23,932 nt of DNA, taken from assembly GCA_013140405.1 (NCBI GenBank), contig JABFSV010000082.1:1-23932 (forward strand), read 5' to 3'. A program made the position numbers and the translations under genes. Shown here piece by piece: positions 1 to 8,148 of the stretch. Position 1 is the first letter of the stretch. Each line of letters starts with the position of its first letter. Below the pieces are notes generated by a model. That model did not search any database. It had not been told where the DNA came from and saw only the letters and a list, made by a program, of their open reading frames with translations. This stretch comes from Methyloglobulus sp. Its GTDB lineage: Bacteria; Pseudomonadota; Gammaproteobacteria; Methylococcales; Methylomonadaceae.

Positions 1-1
1 T

Positions 2-472
2 GAAATTATCCCTTATGTAGGCTGGAGCTTTAAATTAGGTGACGATTGGCGGTTGGATACGCAATACTCGCGCTATTTTTATGACGGCAATATTTATTCA
101 TTTAATGGCGATTACAGTGAGTTTTACTTGTTTCTCCACTATAAAGACTTACTTACCGCCCAGGCTTCGTATGCCGAGGACTTTTACGGGCTTAAAGGTG
201 CCGCGTTCTTCTATGAGTTGACGGGGCGGTATCCACTGACTGATTTTTTGCAAATTTCCAGCACAATAGGCTACGCCCATACCCAGGGTATATTACTGGA
301 CGATTATGAATACTGGAATGTAGGGTTAACCGGCACTTATAAATTCATCTCTATGGATTTACGTTATCACGATGCGAGGGAGCTAGAATTTGGCGATCAA
401 CTTGCATTACCTGCCGACCATGCCAATACCCTTAAGGCAACTGTTGTGTTTTCTCTATCAGTTGGTTTCTAA
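2..472 (+). CDS. TorF-like outer-membrane porin, C-terminal part (5' end outside window)
   Basis: The reading frame is open from base 2 and ends at TAA 470-472, giving about 156 visible residues with no start codon in view. The visible part alternates aromatic/hydrophobic and polar residues as in amphipathic beta-strands (YVGWSFKLGDDWRLD, DYSEFYLFLHYKD, YEYWNVGLTGTYK) and ends in Phe, as outer-membrane beta-barrel proteins usually do. The strand pattern and the late DARE...ATVVFSLSVGF segment resemble the TorF family of putative proteobacterial porins, whose substrate is generally unknown. The family call is from memory of the pattern. That it is an outer-membrane barrel is better supported than the exact family. 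The next gene starts about 290 bp downstream, so it probably ends its own transcript. Confidence 0.6.
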   Translation, partial: EIIPYVGWSFKLGDDWRLDTQYSRYFYDGNIYSFNGDYSEFYLFLHYKDLLTAQASYAEDFYGLKGAAFFYELTGRYPLTDFLQISSTIGYAHTQGILLDDYEYWNVGLTGTYKFISMDLRYHDARELEFGDQLALPADHANTLKATVVFSLSVGF

Positions 473-761
473 TTCGCTCCTTTAGCAAACCGACGACACT
501 GAAAGGCGGCAGCTTGGTTTTTCAGCATTTAACTTGGCTTACCCTAAATTAAAATCGGTTAAGTTAATGTTTCTATGAAAAATAAGCTTATTGCTGGTTG
601 AGGTCGAGCCTGGATTGAGCCTATGTCTCTCCTAAAAGGTTAAAAATATTTTTATACCGCAATGAACCTTTAAATATGTTTTTGGGATTCACGTTAAAAG
701 AATCTATCTTTTGGGTCGCCACCTTAAAGGCCGACCATTCAATTTAAGCTGGAGAAAAAGC
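473..761. other. Intergenic region before the twin secreted-protein genes
   Basis: No gene was recognised in this 289-bp stretch. A weak imperfect stem (AAACC at about 488, GGTTT at about 515, followed by a few T) could end the upstream transcript. The second half holds a promoter-like element (661-699) that reappears upstream of the ECF sigma gene. The last bases form a Shine-Dalgarno (GGAGAAAAAG, 751-760). Confidence 0.4.
661..699 (+). promoter_or_regulatory. Promoter-region element shared with the ECF sigma gene (copy 1)
   Basis: Aligned without gaps, 661-699 and 2096-2134 match at 27 of 39 positions, including an identical 11-mer AATGAACCTTT at the left end and TTGG.ATT about 22 bases later. 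A GAAC core followed by a second conserved block is the general look of ECF-type promoters (GAAC -35). The -10 block does not match a consensus I can name. This copy lies 101 bp upstream of the first small secreted-protein gene. It may be a target of the ECF sigma factor encoded at 2159. That is inference. Confidence 0.35.
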
Positions 762-1157
762 ATGGCCTTCAATAAAATAGCGGGATTAGTCATATCCATT
801 TTAGCGCTCAACATGGGTATTTTGGAAGATGCAAGTGCAGCATCCATTAGCGTTAAATGTGAAACCCGTGGCACCAGTCGTTCCAAGGCATCTGTGGACG
901 GAGCAGGCCTTACGGGGACTTTCTATGCAATTTTATATTCCCCAGGGTCAGTGGCGGTTAAATCGAAAGCACCTAAGACCGCAAATGCCAGTCATCAGGT
1001 AGAGTTTGATTTCGATAGCTATCCCCCAGACATTGCCGCCGGGGCGACGAAAATCTCACCTACTTTCATTAAAAACAAAACTGTTTATGGATACATTCGT
1101 CGGCTTAGCAATAATTATCTCGAAGGTGTGATGAAGGCAACTTGCCAAGCTAAGTAA
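762..1157 (+). CDS. Small secreted protein A (tandem paralogue)
   Basis: 131 residues, function unknown. The start at ATG 762 is chosen because GGAGAAAAAG lies just upstream and because it gives a clean Sec signal peptide: MAFNKI, then a hydrophobic core LVISILAL, and a likely cleavage after DASA (residue 26). The mature protein has exactly two cysteines, Cys33 and Cys128, near its two ends, which suggests one disulfide closing the chain in the periplasm or outside. It is a paralogue of the next gene. Shared blocks include ISVKC, SRS..SV.G.GL.G, FDS.P..IAAGAT and TFIKN..V.G.IR. No catalytic motif is seen. The element at 661-699 suggests co-regulation with the ECF sigma gene downstream. Confidence 0.8.
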   Translation: MAFNKIAGLVISILALNMGILEDASAASISVKCETRGTSRSKASVDGAGLTGTFYAILYSPGSVAVKSKAPKTANASHQVEFDFDSYPPDIAAGATKISPTFIKNKTVYGYIRRLSNNYLEGVMKATCQAK

Positions 1158-1324
1158 TCAAGTCTTGCTGCATTGGTTGAGCAAATCTAAAGATTAAAAG
1201 TCACAAGGATTTGGTTTCGTGTTGCCCAACAGGATAAGGGGGAAAGTGTTTGGAATCATGCTGCCTTAGGCTCATTAATATAACAAATATTAATGTGCGA
1301 ATAGCGGACATATTGAACGTAACC

Positions 1325-1346
1325 CCAATCTTCCTTTGAGGATTGG
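1325..1346 (+). other. Leader hairpin upstream of secreted protein B
   Basis: CCAATC (1325-1330) and GATTGG (1341-1346) form a perfect 6-bp inverted repeat with a 10-base loop, 38 bp before the start of the second small-protein gene. There is no T-run, so it is not an obvious terminator. It could be a leader RNA structure or chance. Confidence 0.25.
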
Positions 1347-1383
1347 CAATGTCAATTGTTCGATTTTAACCTGGAGATCAATT

Positions 1384-1773
1384 ATGGGCTTCAAAAAATT
1401 AGTGGGTGCAGTTGTAACCTTTTTAGCCCTAAGCATTTTTCTGCTGGGTGATGTCAATGCTGCGGCTATCAGTGTTAAATGCACGGTTACTGGGGCTAGC
1501 CGTTCGAGTGTTTCTGTAGTTGGTACTGGCCTGAGTGGAAATAACTATGTCATTGTGGGGTCGGGTGGGCGCGGTTATAAATCTGGAATAAAAACTGCGG
1601 GCACTACTGGTGTCTTAGTATTTAATTTCGATAGCAATCCAGCGGCTATTGCAGCTGGGGCGACACCTATTCCCGCAACGTTTATTAAAAACTTACGGGT
1701 TGAAGGGTTCATTCGCAAAGCCGTGACGCATCGCTGGATTGCAGCGATAGCTGCAAATTGTACCGCCAAATAA
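1384..1773 (+). CDS. Small secreted protein B (tandem paralogue)
   Basis: 129 residues, function unknown. ATG 1384 is preceded by CTGGAGATCA, in the same context (TTTAA.CTGGAGA) as the start of its paralogue. The signal peptide is MGFKKLVGAVVTFLALSIFLL with likely cleavage around GDVNA (residue 26). The mature part keeps Cys33 at the identical position and one other Cys near the C-terminus (Cys126). The blocks ISVKC, FDSNP..IAAGAT and TFIKN are shared with protein A, while the middle has diverged (a Gly-rich stretch GSGGRGYKSG). The pair is a tandem duplication that kept its start region. A short, two-cysteine, beta-rich fold is plausible. I do not recognise the family. Confidence 0.8.
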   Translation: MGFKKLVGAVVTFLALSIFLLGDVNAAAISVKCTVTGASRSSVSVVGTGLSGNNYVIVGSGGRGYKSGIKTAGTTGVLVFNFDSNPAAIAAGATPIPATFIKNLRVEGFIRKAVTHRWIAAIAANCTAK

Positions 1774-1870
1774 AATCAAGCTCCTGTCTTGATCGGCGCA
1801 ACGGGCTGAAAAATTTAAAACGCTCAAGGAACTTGGTCAGGCCAATCAAAAATCCTTTAAGTTGAGTCTT

Positions 1871-1898
1871 GGGGCATGTTTTTTTTACAAGTTGCCCC
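1871..1898 (+). terminator. Possible terminator after secreted protein B
   Basis: GGGGCA (1871-1876) pairs with TGCCCC (1893-1898), with inner TGT/ACA pairing around a run of T inside the loop. It lies about 100 bp after the stop of protein B. The T-run is in the loop rather than after the stem, so it is not a canonical intrinsic terminator. Confidence 0.3.
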
Positions 1899-1909
1899 CT
1901 TCGTCCAAA

Positions 1910-1929
1910 GTTGGATTTGAAAATCCAAC
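1910..1929. repeat. 9-bp perfect palindrome
   Basis: GTTGGATTT (1910-1918) and AAATCCAAC (1921-1929) are perfect inverted copies separated by GA. With such a short centre it is better suited to be a protein-binding palindrome than an RNA hairpin. No binding protein can be named. Confidence 0.4.
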
Positions 1930-2059
1930 AGTCTCTTCCTTCGAGATAGTTTTTTTTTCGAATATTAAATGTTATTAATCATTTGTTTTTAGGCATGTTT
2001 ATCCCCGATACAAGACAACGATTCGCACAGCGATACATTAGAAAATAATAAATTTTTTG

Positions 2060-2095
2060 CGAACCTTAAAAAAATTAATATTTTTTTAAGGTTCG
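2060..2095. repeat. Perfect 16-bp inverted repeat upstream of the ECF sigma gene
   Basis: CGAACCTTAAAAAAAT (2060-2075) and its exact reverse complement (2080-2095) flank a 4-base TAAT loop. The A-run on one side and the T-run on the other mean it can act as an intrinsic terminator in either direction, although only 5-6 bp of the stem are GC-containing. It ends immediately before the promoter-like element at 2096, which repeats the GAACCTT of the arms. It could insulate the sigma operon from upstream transcription or act as an operator. Confidence 0.55.
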
Positions 2096-2134
2096 AATGA
2101 ACCTTTTATAGATTTATTGGAATTAACTGTCAAA
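2096..2134 (+). promoter_or_regulatory. Promoter-region element shared with secreted protein A (copy 2)
   Basis: This is the second copy of the 39-base element found at 661-699 (27/39 identical without gaps; identical 11-mer AATGAACCTTT). It lies 63 bp before the sigma-factor start. If it is an ECF promoter, the sigma factor would control its own operon and at least one of the secreted proteins. That is inference. Confidence 0.35.
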
Positions 2135-2158
2135 GTTAATTAAATTGGTCTATGTTCA

Positions 2159-2788
2159 ATGAAGACTCAAGCTATAGAAACACAATCATTTGCAGGAACG
2201 CCGTTGAGTACACATGAAAATGGTCAGCAATTGCGTGATGCCGATTTGATTGCTCGGCTCTGCAAGGCAGACGAGAATGCGCTTGAGCAGCTTTACCATA
2301 ATTACTACACCCGCTTATTCCGGTTTATTGCCCGCATTACACAGCGTGACGATCTGATTGATGAAATTATTAATGACGTGATGTACGTTGTTTGGGAGAA
2401 AGCGGCAAGCTACGACTCCCAATGCAAACCATCCACCTGGATTTTTGGCATTGCGTTTAATAAGGCGCGCCAAGCAGTCCGTAATGCCGACCGTCCTGAA
2501 GAAGAATCACTTGATGACCTCGACGAAGACAGTTCCTGGCTAGGCAGGCATGATGACGGATTTAGTAGATTAGAGCTTGAAGAATGGTTGGCATCGGCGC
2601 TGAGCCAATTGTCGCCTGAGCATCGGACGGTCATCGAGCTTACCTATTACGAAGGCCTACATTACAGCGAAATTGCGGTGATCATGGGTTGTCCTGAAAA
2701 TACTGTAAAAACCCGAATGCACCACGCCCGTAAAAATCTGGCAGTGATATTAACCCCAACGAACGACAGTTCGACCGACTCAAACTGA
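2159..2788 (+). CDS. ECF-type (sigma-70 family) RNA polymerase sigma factor
   Basis: 209 residues. Region sigma2 spans about residues 28-95 (LYHNYYTRLFRFIARI, then DEIINDVMYVVWEKA and the KPSTWIFGIAFNKARQ helix). Region sigma4 spans about 140-195 (ALSQLSPEHRTVIELTYYEG, then YSEIAVIMGCPENTVKTRMH, a clear helix-turn-helix). An acidic linker (PEEESLDDLDED) joins them. There is no sigma1 or sigma3, as expected for the ECF group. No strong Shine-Dalgarno precedes ATG 2159. It is the first usable start, and the family length is about 170-210. Seventeen bases separate it from the anti-sigma gene, so the two form one operon. It should direct RNA polymerase to promoters for envelope or secreted functions. 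Targets are unknown, with the element at 661 and 2096 as candidate. Confidence 0.93.
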   Translation: MKTQAIETQSFAGTPLSTHENGQQLRDADLIARLCKADENALEQLYHNYYTRLFRFIARITQRDDLIDEIINDVMYVVWEKAASYDSQCKPSTWIFGIAFNKARQAVRNADRPEEESLDDLDEDSSWLGRHDDGFSRLELEEWLASALSQLSPEHRTVIELTYYEGLHYSEIAVIMGCPENTVKTRMHHARKNLAVILTPTNDSSTDSN

Positions 2789-2805
2789 GAGTTCAGGAGT
2801 TTACG

Positions 2806-3549
2806 ATGAAAAACATTGACAAGAAATCCTACGCTTCACATCAAGAACTTTCTGAGTTGTTGCCTTGGTACGTCAATAAGACGCTACAAGGTTCTGAACT
2901 AAAAGCAGTGGAAGCCCATTTAACGGTTTGCTTAACCTGTAAACGCGAACTAATCCAGCTTCAGAAATTGGCGCAAGCCGTCATCCAGGAGGGTGCGCTG
3001 GATTCGGCGGAACACGCTTCTTTTTTACGTCTGAAAAAACGCTTACATTCCGGCACAAAACTTGATTTGAACGCTTTGCCCCAACAAGTTAATGCTAATG
3101 CTTCTGGCAATGTCAGCCAAATTAGCAACGCCAAAAAACGGGGTTGGGTGGGCAGTGCGTTATCACGTTCTGCATTGGCAATGGCAGCAGCGTTGTTACT
3201 GTCCCTATCAGTGTTGATGCCACGCCATGCCGGAAATGATATGCAACAAGACAGCGCTTTCCGGACTTTGTCCGATGGGCAGAAACAAGAAGCCGTAAAC
3301 GCTAACGAAATCAGGGTTGTGTTTGCTGAAAATGTCGGCCAGCAACAAAAAGCCCAAATTCTCGAACGCGTCCACGGACAATTTATTAGTGACAACCCAA
3401 CTGCACAAGGCGTTTACACAGTTAGGCTAGAGAGCGACATTGCCGCCAAACATCTTCTTGATGTTGTTGAATTATTGAGAAAAGACTCAAACGTTATTTT
3501 TGCAGAACCAGCGTATGCGTTGCTTTCTTCAACGCATGTGGAGGAGTGA
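2806..3549 (+). CDS. Membrane anti-sigma factor with ZAS zinc motif and periplasmic subtilase-propeptide-like domain
   Basis: 247 residues, start ATG 2806 after CAGGAG. Residues 12-60 form the cytoplasmic anti-sigma domain with His38-x3-Cys42-x2-Cys45, the zinc-binding anti-sigma (ZAS) signature. One transmembrane helix lies at about 119-139 (ALAMAAALLLSLSVLMP), preceded by KKR, which places the N-terminus inside. The periplasmic part (about 168-240: IRVVFAE, a helix QQQKAQILERVHG, GVYTVRL, then LLRKDSNVIFAEPAYAL) resembles the I9/fervidolysin-type propeptide that folds and inhibits subtilases. The next gene, 1 bp away, encodes a subtilase. Family knowledge: a ZAS protein holds its partner sigma factor at the membrane. 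Inference: the propeptide-like domain binds the neighbouring protease and turns its state into release of the sigma factor. Confidence 0.85.
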   Translation: MKNIDKKSYASHQELSELLPWYVNKTLQGSELKAVEAHLTVCLTCKRELIQLQKLAQAVIQEGALDSAEHASFLRLKKRLHSGTKLDLNALPQQVNANASGNVSQISNAKKRGWVGSALSRSALAMAAALLLSLSVLMPRHAGNDMQQDSAFRTLSDGQKQEAVNANEIRVVFAENVGQQQKAQILERVHGQFISDNPTAQGVYTVRLESDIAAKHLLDVVELLRKDSNVIFAEPAYALLSSTHVEE

Positions 3550-3550
3550 G

Positions 3551-4861
3551 ATGAAAACATACTTATTGTTGGCAGTACTTGTCTTAACCGTTTTCTCTGT
3601 TCCTTCGGAAAGTAAAACCGCAAGCGACAGTAAAAATGAATTTAATGGCTTATATGACCAGAAAAATGCTGATCGTTTGTTGTTGGTTGCTTTTACCGAC
3701 AATACGATCAATACCCTAAAAGGCACCGCTTCCCCTACATCGTATAGGCAACGCGGTAGCTATCAAAGCTCTACCTGGAGTGAGCGGGTAACTAACCAAC
3801 TTGCTGATGATTATGGCATGGAAAAGTTGACCGAGTGGCCGATAACGGAAGTTGGTGCCCATTGCGTAGTTTATCGGCTTGCGGATAAGGCTTCTGTGCC
3901 TGATGCCATTGCTCGTCTGTCCAAGGATGATCGGGTCGATATTGTGCAAAATATGAACGTTTTTAAGACTAAGGCTCATTATGACAACGATCCTTACTTT
4001 AAACTTCAAACCAACTTGCAACAAATGCAAATTGGTCTGGCGCATGGCAGGGCGACAGGACGCGATATCACCATTGGTATGATTGATACTGGCGTAGACT
4101 TGGAACACCCTGACTTAGTAGGCCAAATCAGCAAAAACCAGAATTTCGCCAAAGACATATCGGCCAGTTTTTCGACCGACATACATGGCACAGCAGTGGC
4201 TGGCGTTATGGTTGCCAAAAGAGATAACGCCAAAGGAATCATTGGGGTAGCACCAAATGCCAAGCTAGTCGCCCTGAAAGCCTGCTGGCCTGACACAAAA
4301 GACGCTATCGAAGCGGTATGCAACAGTTTTACCCTTGCATTGGCGGTGAATACCGCAATCAAGGTAGGGGTGGACGTACTCAATATGAGTCTCACCGGCC
4401 CACAAGACCCTTTGCTGACCCTATTGCTGAACAAAGCGATGGCAAAAGGAATTGTCGTGGTTGCCGCTGATACTGGTTCGGTCGGTGATTTTCCGGCTTC
4501 CTTGAAAGACGTTATTTCTGTCCAATCAATCAAACAACCCGTTGCAGGATCTACTTCTTTAGTTGAATCCATATCTGCACCAGGGGACAAAATACTAACT
4601 ACTTTGCCTCACGGCACTTACGATTTTATCTCAGGCAGCTCCATTGCTGCGGCTGAGGTATCCGGCGTAGTGGCATTATTGCTGGAACTCAATCCAAGTC
4701 TAACCTTGGCAGAAGTCCACGCGATTTTGCAGAAATCCAAAATTACATCAAAAGACGGCATGGTTGCTGGAGTTAATGCCAATGATGCCGTGAATACGCT
4801 TTGTGAAACAACCTCTTGCTCTCAGCAGGTTATAAGTTTTGCACAAATAAACGCTTTATAA
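3551..4861 (+). CDS. Secreted S8 subtilisin-like serine protease with unusual oxyanion residue
   Basis: 436 residues. The frame is open earlier, but ATG 3551 directly follows the anti-sigma stop, has a strong GGAGGAG ribosome site and gives a signal peptide (MKTYLLLAVLVLTVFSVPSE). Residues about 42-140 look like an I9-type propeptide (LLLVAF..., VVYRLADKASVPDAIARL, RVDIVQNMNVF). The catalytic domain spans about 150-415. Asp179 is in IDTGVDLEHPDL, His212 in DIHGTAVAGVM and Ser364 in SGSSIAAAEVSGVVAL, so the triad is complete. Two departures from the usual family: the oxyanion-hole Asn (normally in AAGN) is Asp307 (VVAADTGS), and the PH after the serine (GTSMAAPH) is Ala-Glu. The enzyme may be slow, specialised or mainly a binding partner. 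It is translated as part of the sigma/anti-sigma operon. Confidence 0.9.
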   Translation: MKTYLLLAVLVLTVFSVPSESKTASDSKNEFNGLYDQKNADRLLLVAFTDNTINTLKGTASPTSYRQRGSYQSSTWSERVTNQLADDYGMEKLTEWPITEVGAHCVVYRLADKASVPDAIARLSKDDRVDIVQNMNVFKTKAHYDNDPYFKLQTNLQQMQIGLAHGRATGRDITIGMIDTGVDLEHPDLVGQISKNQNFAKDISASFSTDIHGTAVAGVMVAKRDNAKGIIGVAPNAKLVALKACWPDTKDAIEAVCNSFTLALAVNTAIKVGVDVLNMSLTGPQDPLLTLLLNKAMAKGIVVVAADTGSVGDFPASLKDVISVQSIKQPVAGSTSLVESISAPGDKILTTLPHGTYDFISGSSIAAAEVSGVVALLLELNPSLTLAEVHAILQKSKITSKDGMVAGVNANDAVNTLCETTSCSQQVISFAQINAL

Positions 4862-4900
4862 ACAAACAGTAAATAACCTAATTTTCCGGAGGAAACGAAA

Positions 4901-5581
4901 ATGGCTAGAAGAGGACATCACACCCTAGAGCAAATAAAAAACATGGTTCTGGTTGCAGCCGAAGATTTAGTTGTCGAAGGCGGTTTAACCCAGTTACGGG
5001 TACGTAATATAGCGGTGAAAATTGGTTATACCGTAGGCAGTATCTATATGGTGTTTGAAAGCATGGATGATTTGATCCTGCACGTCAAAGGAAGGACGCT
5101 GGATGCTTTGGCAGAACAAATGGAGCAAGTACAAGGCTCAACTGCGGAGCAACGCCTGGAAGAGTTAGCAAGTGTCTATATCAAATTTGCCAGCCAAAAT
5201 TTTAACCGTTGGAGCATGGTTTTTGACCACCATTTACCAGAAGGGATCGTTATTCCAGATTGGTACCAGAAGAAAGTTGATAATGTTTACGGGAAATTTG
5301 AAGCGCAATTTGCGATGCTCTCTCCTGAATTGACTCATACCCAAAGGCGGCAAACTGCCCTGGCTTTCCTGGGTGGGATACACGGTGTTTGTGTATTTAT
5401 GTTGTCGACCCAGCTTGGCGGCTTAAACGAACTCGATTTGGAAGAAAGTGTTATTCTGCTTATCAGACGGTTCATTCATGACGGTTGGATGAATAATATG
5501 GCGAGCAGAATAACGCCCCCAAAAGCCGCTAAATTAGAACCCGTGCGGGCATGGTCTTCTGCCCAGCCGGTTTATTACTAA
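4901..5581 (+). CDS. TetR/AcrR-family transcriptional regulator
   Basis: 226 residues, start ATG 4901 after a very strong CCGGAGGAAACG site. An N-terminal TetR DNA-binding domain covers about residues 8-58: helix QIKNMVLVAAEDLVVEGG, then LRVRNIAVKIGYTVGSIYMVF as helix-turn-helix, followed by SMDDLIL. The C-terminal ligand/dimer domain includes ALAFLGGIHGVCVFMLS, typical of the group with a conserved glycine/His patch in the last helices. It follows the subtilase by 39 bp on the same strand and probably belongs to the same transcript, with a strong translation start of its own. Ligand and targets are unknown. The sigma operon itself and the secreted-protein genes are the nearest candidates. 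Confidence 0.88.
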   Translation: MARRGHHTLEQIKNMVLVAAEDLVVEGGLTQLRVRNIAVKIGYTVGSIYMVFESMDDLILHVKGRTLDALAEQMEQVQGSTAEQRLEELASVYIKFASQNFNRWSMVFDHHLPEGIVIPDWYQKKVDNVYGKFEAQFAMLSPELTHTQRRQTALAFLGGIHGVCVFMLSTQLGGLNELDLEESVILLIRRFIHDGWMNNMASRITPPKAAKLEPVRAWSSAQPVYY

Positions 5582-5696
5582 AGGAACCTCGGAACAAATT
5601 GATTTCATTGATAGTTCGACAAGCTCACCAGGAACGGAATCAACCTTTTACCGTTCGTCCTGAGCTTGTCGAAGGACTCGTTCAGAGATTCCTAAA
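5579..5696. repeat. REP-like doublet (paired palindromes)
   Basis: Two inverted copies of a REP-type unit face each other: one at 5614-5637 (reverse complement CCGTTCCTGGTGAGC...), the other CCGTTCGTCCTGAGC at 5651-5665 and on to 5674. The shared core TTCGACAAGCTCA / TGAGCTTGTCGAA is a perfect 13-bp inverted repeat (5615-5627, 5661-5673). Outer imperfect arms (5579-5595 and 5680-5696, 13/17 matching, AGGAACCTC/GAGATTCCT) frame it. The left outer arm overlaps the TetR stop codon. The same CCGTTCGTGGTGAGC core recurs at 9064. It is an intergenic mobile-type repeat of the RAYT/REP kind. Confidence 0.75.
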
Positions 5697-5702
5697 GATC
5701 AA

Positions 5703-5737
5703 ATCACCGAAGTGGCATTGCCGCTTCGGTGATCTTT
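5703..5737. terminator. Bidirectional terminator between the TetR gene and thiC
   Basis: ATCACCGAAG (5703-5712) pairs with CTTCGGTGAT (5724-5733), extended by three more pairs (one G-T) around a CATTG loop. CTTTT follows on the plus strand. It lies between two converging genes and can serve both. The T-run is short. Confidence 0.65.
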
Positions 5738-5764
5738 TAAAATCTCAAAATCAGAACCGGACTC

Positions 5765-7651
<1,887 letters not shown>

Positions 7652-7676
7652 TCAATAAAACAAGGCGCGGGAAGTT

Positions 7677-7784
7677 GGGCTTTCCTACGCCGGTATTAAC
7701 CGGGGTCAGGTTCAAAGGGTATTTCTCAGCCCTGATATATCCTATAAGAAAAATCTTAAAGATAAATCAAAGCACCCCTAGCCA
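7677..7784 (-). promoter_or_regulatory. TPP riboswitch (THI element) controlling thiC
   Basis: Read on the minus strand, the leader shows the conserved aptamer blocks in order: GGCTAGGGGTGC (P1/P2 5' side), GGGCTGAGAAATACCC, TTTGAACCTGA, the CCGGTTAATACCGG stem and CGTAGGAAAG, closing with GCC that pairs with the initial GGC. About 40 bases separate the GGGGTGC and CTGAGA blocks, an AT-rich P3 extension. The 40 bases between aptamer and start carry the ribosome site and no T-run, so control of translation is more likely than termination. The position directly upstream of thiC agrees with the known role. Confidence 0.95.
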
Positions 7785-7798
7785 TTACGGATCAAGCT

Positions 7799-7827
7799 AA
7801 GTTAAAGGAAAAAAAGGCAAATTGCAA
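7799..7827 (-). promoter_or_regulatory. Candidate thiC promoter
   Basis: On the minus strand TTGCAA (7822-7827) is followed after 17 bases by TTAACT near 7799-7804. A start about 7 bases further would lie just before the riboswitch. The -10 match is weak, so the support is mainly position. Confidence 0.35.
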
Positions 7828-8042
7828 GTCTTCGGTACTGCGATGAAGGTGGCCTTTGTGCTGTAAAACTTTATACATAACAAGCACTGCAACAATAATT
7901 TTCTGAGAGTGCGCTCAATAGCAGTCACACTTTGTCTGTACATAAGGAAAACAAGCCTTTGATGGTTTACTTGTTCGTGTAGGTCGTTAAATGGCGGGAG
8001 AAGTTACCTAACAATAAAAGTTGCTTCTATTGATTGACACAC

Positions 8043-8074
8043 GTTTTGTGCAAAACTTGCTATCCCTCTATAAT
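8043..8074 (+). promoter_or_regulatory. mtdA promoter with overlapping palindrome
   Basis: A perfect TATAAT (8069-8074) stands 17 bases after TTGTGC (8046-8051), a fair -35. The -35 lies inside the palindrome GTTTTG-TG-CAAAAC (8043-8056), which may be an operator for a C1-responsive regulator. A start near 8081 would give a leader of about 68 bases before the mtdA start. Confidence 0.5.
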
Positions 8075-8148
8075 GGACGGCCTTTAAGGGGGTATCAATA
8101 AACTACCTTCTCTGTGGTATGCAACCCCGATTTATAACAAGGCAAGCA

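Larger units (their letters stand above)
1774..2158. other. AT-rich intergenic region with three inverted repeats
   Basis: No gene was recognised in these 385 bp. The stretch holds a GGGGCA/TGCCCC stem (1871-1898), a 9-bp palindrome (1910-1929) and a 16-bp palindrome (2060-2095), then an element shared with the region before secreted protein A (2096-2134). The first stem may end the small-protein transcript. The rest presumably belongs to the control region of the ECF sigma operon. Confidence 0.5.
7785..8148. other. Divergent intergenic region between thiC and mtdA
   Basis: No gene was recognised. The stretch holds the candidate thiC promoter on the left and a good sigma-70 promoter for mtdA on the right (8046-8074) with an overlapping palindrome. 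The middle (about 7840-8030) shows nothing I can name. Confidence 0.5.

Noticed and set aside
762..1773. Twin small genes as a toxin-antitoxin pair
   Set aside because: Both have signal peptides and are paralogues of each other; no DNA-binding or toxin motif is present and they are separated by more than 200 bp.
661..2134. Exact ECF promoter with GAAC -35 and CGT/GTC -10
   Set aside because: The CGT (692) and GTC (2129) triplets lie 24-26 bases from GAAC, outside the usual 16-17, so only the shared element is claimed.
8034..8074. TTGACA at 8034-8039 as the -35 of mtdA
   Set aside because: The gap to TATAAT at 8069 is 29 bases, too long for a sigma-70 promoter; TTGTGC at 8046 has the right 17-base spacing.
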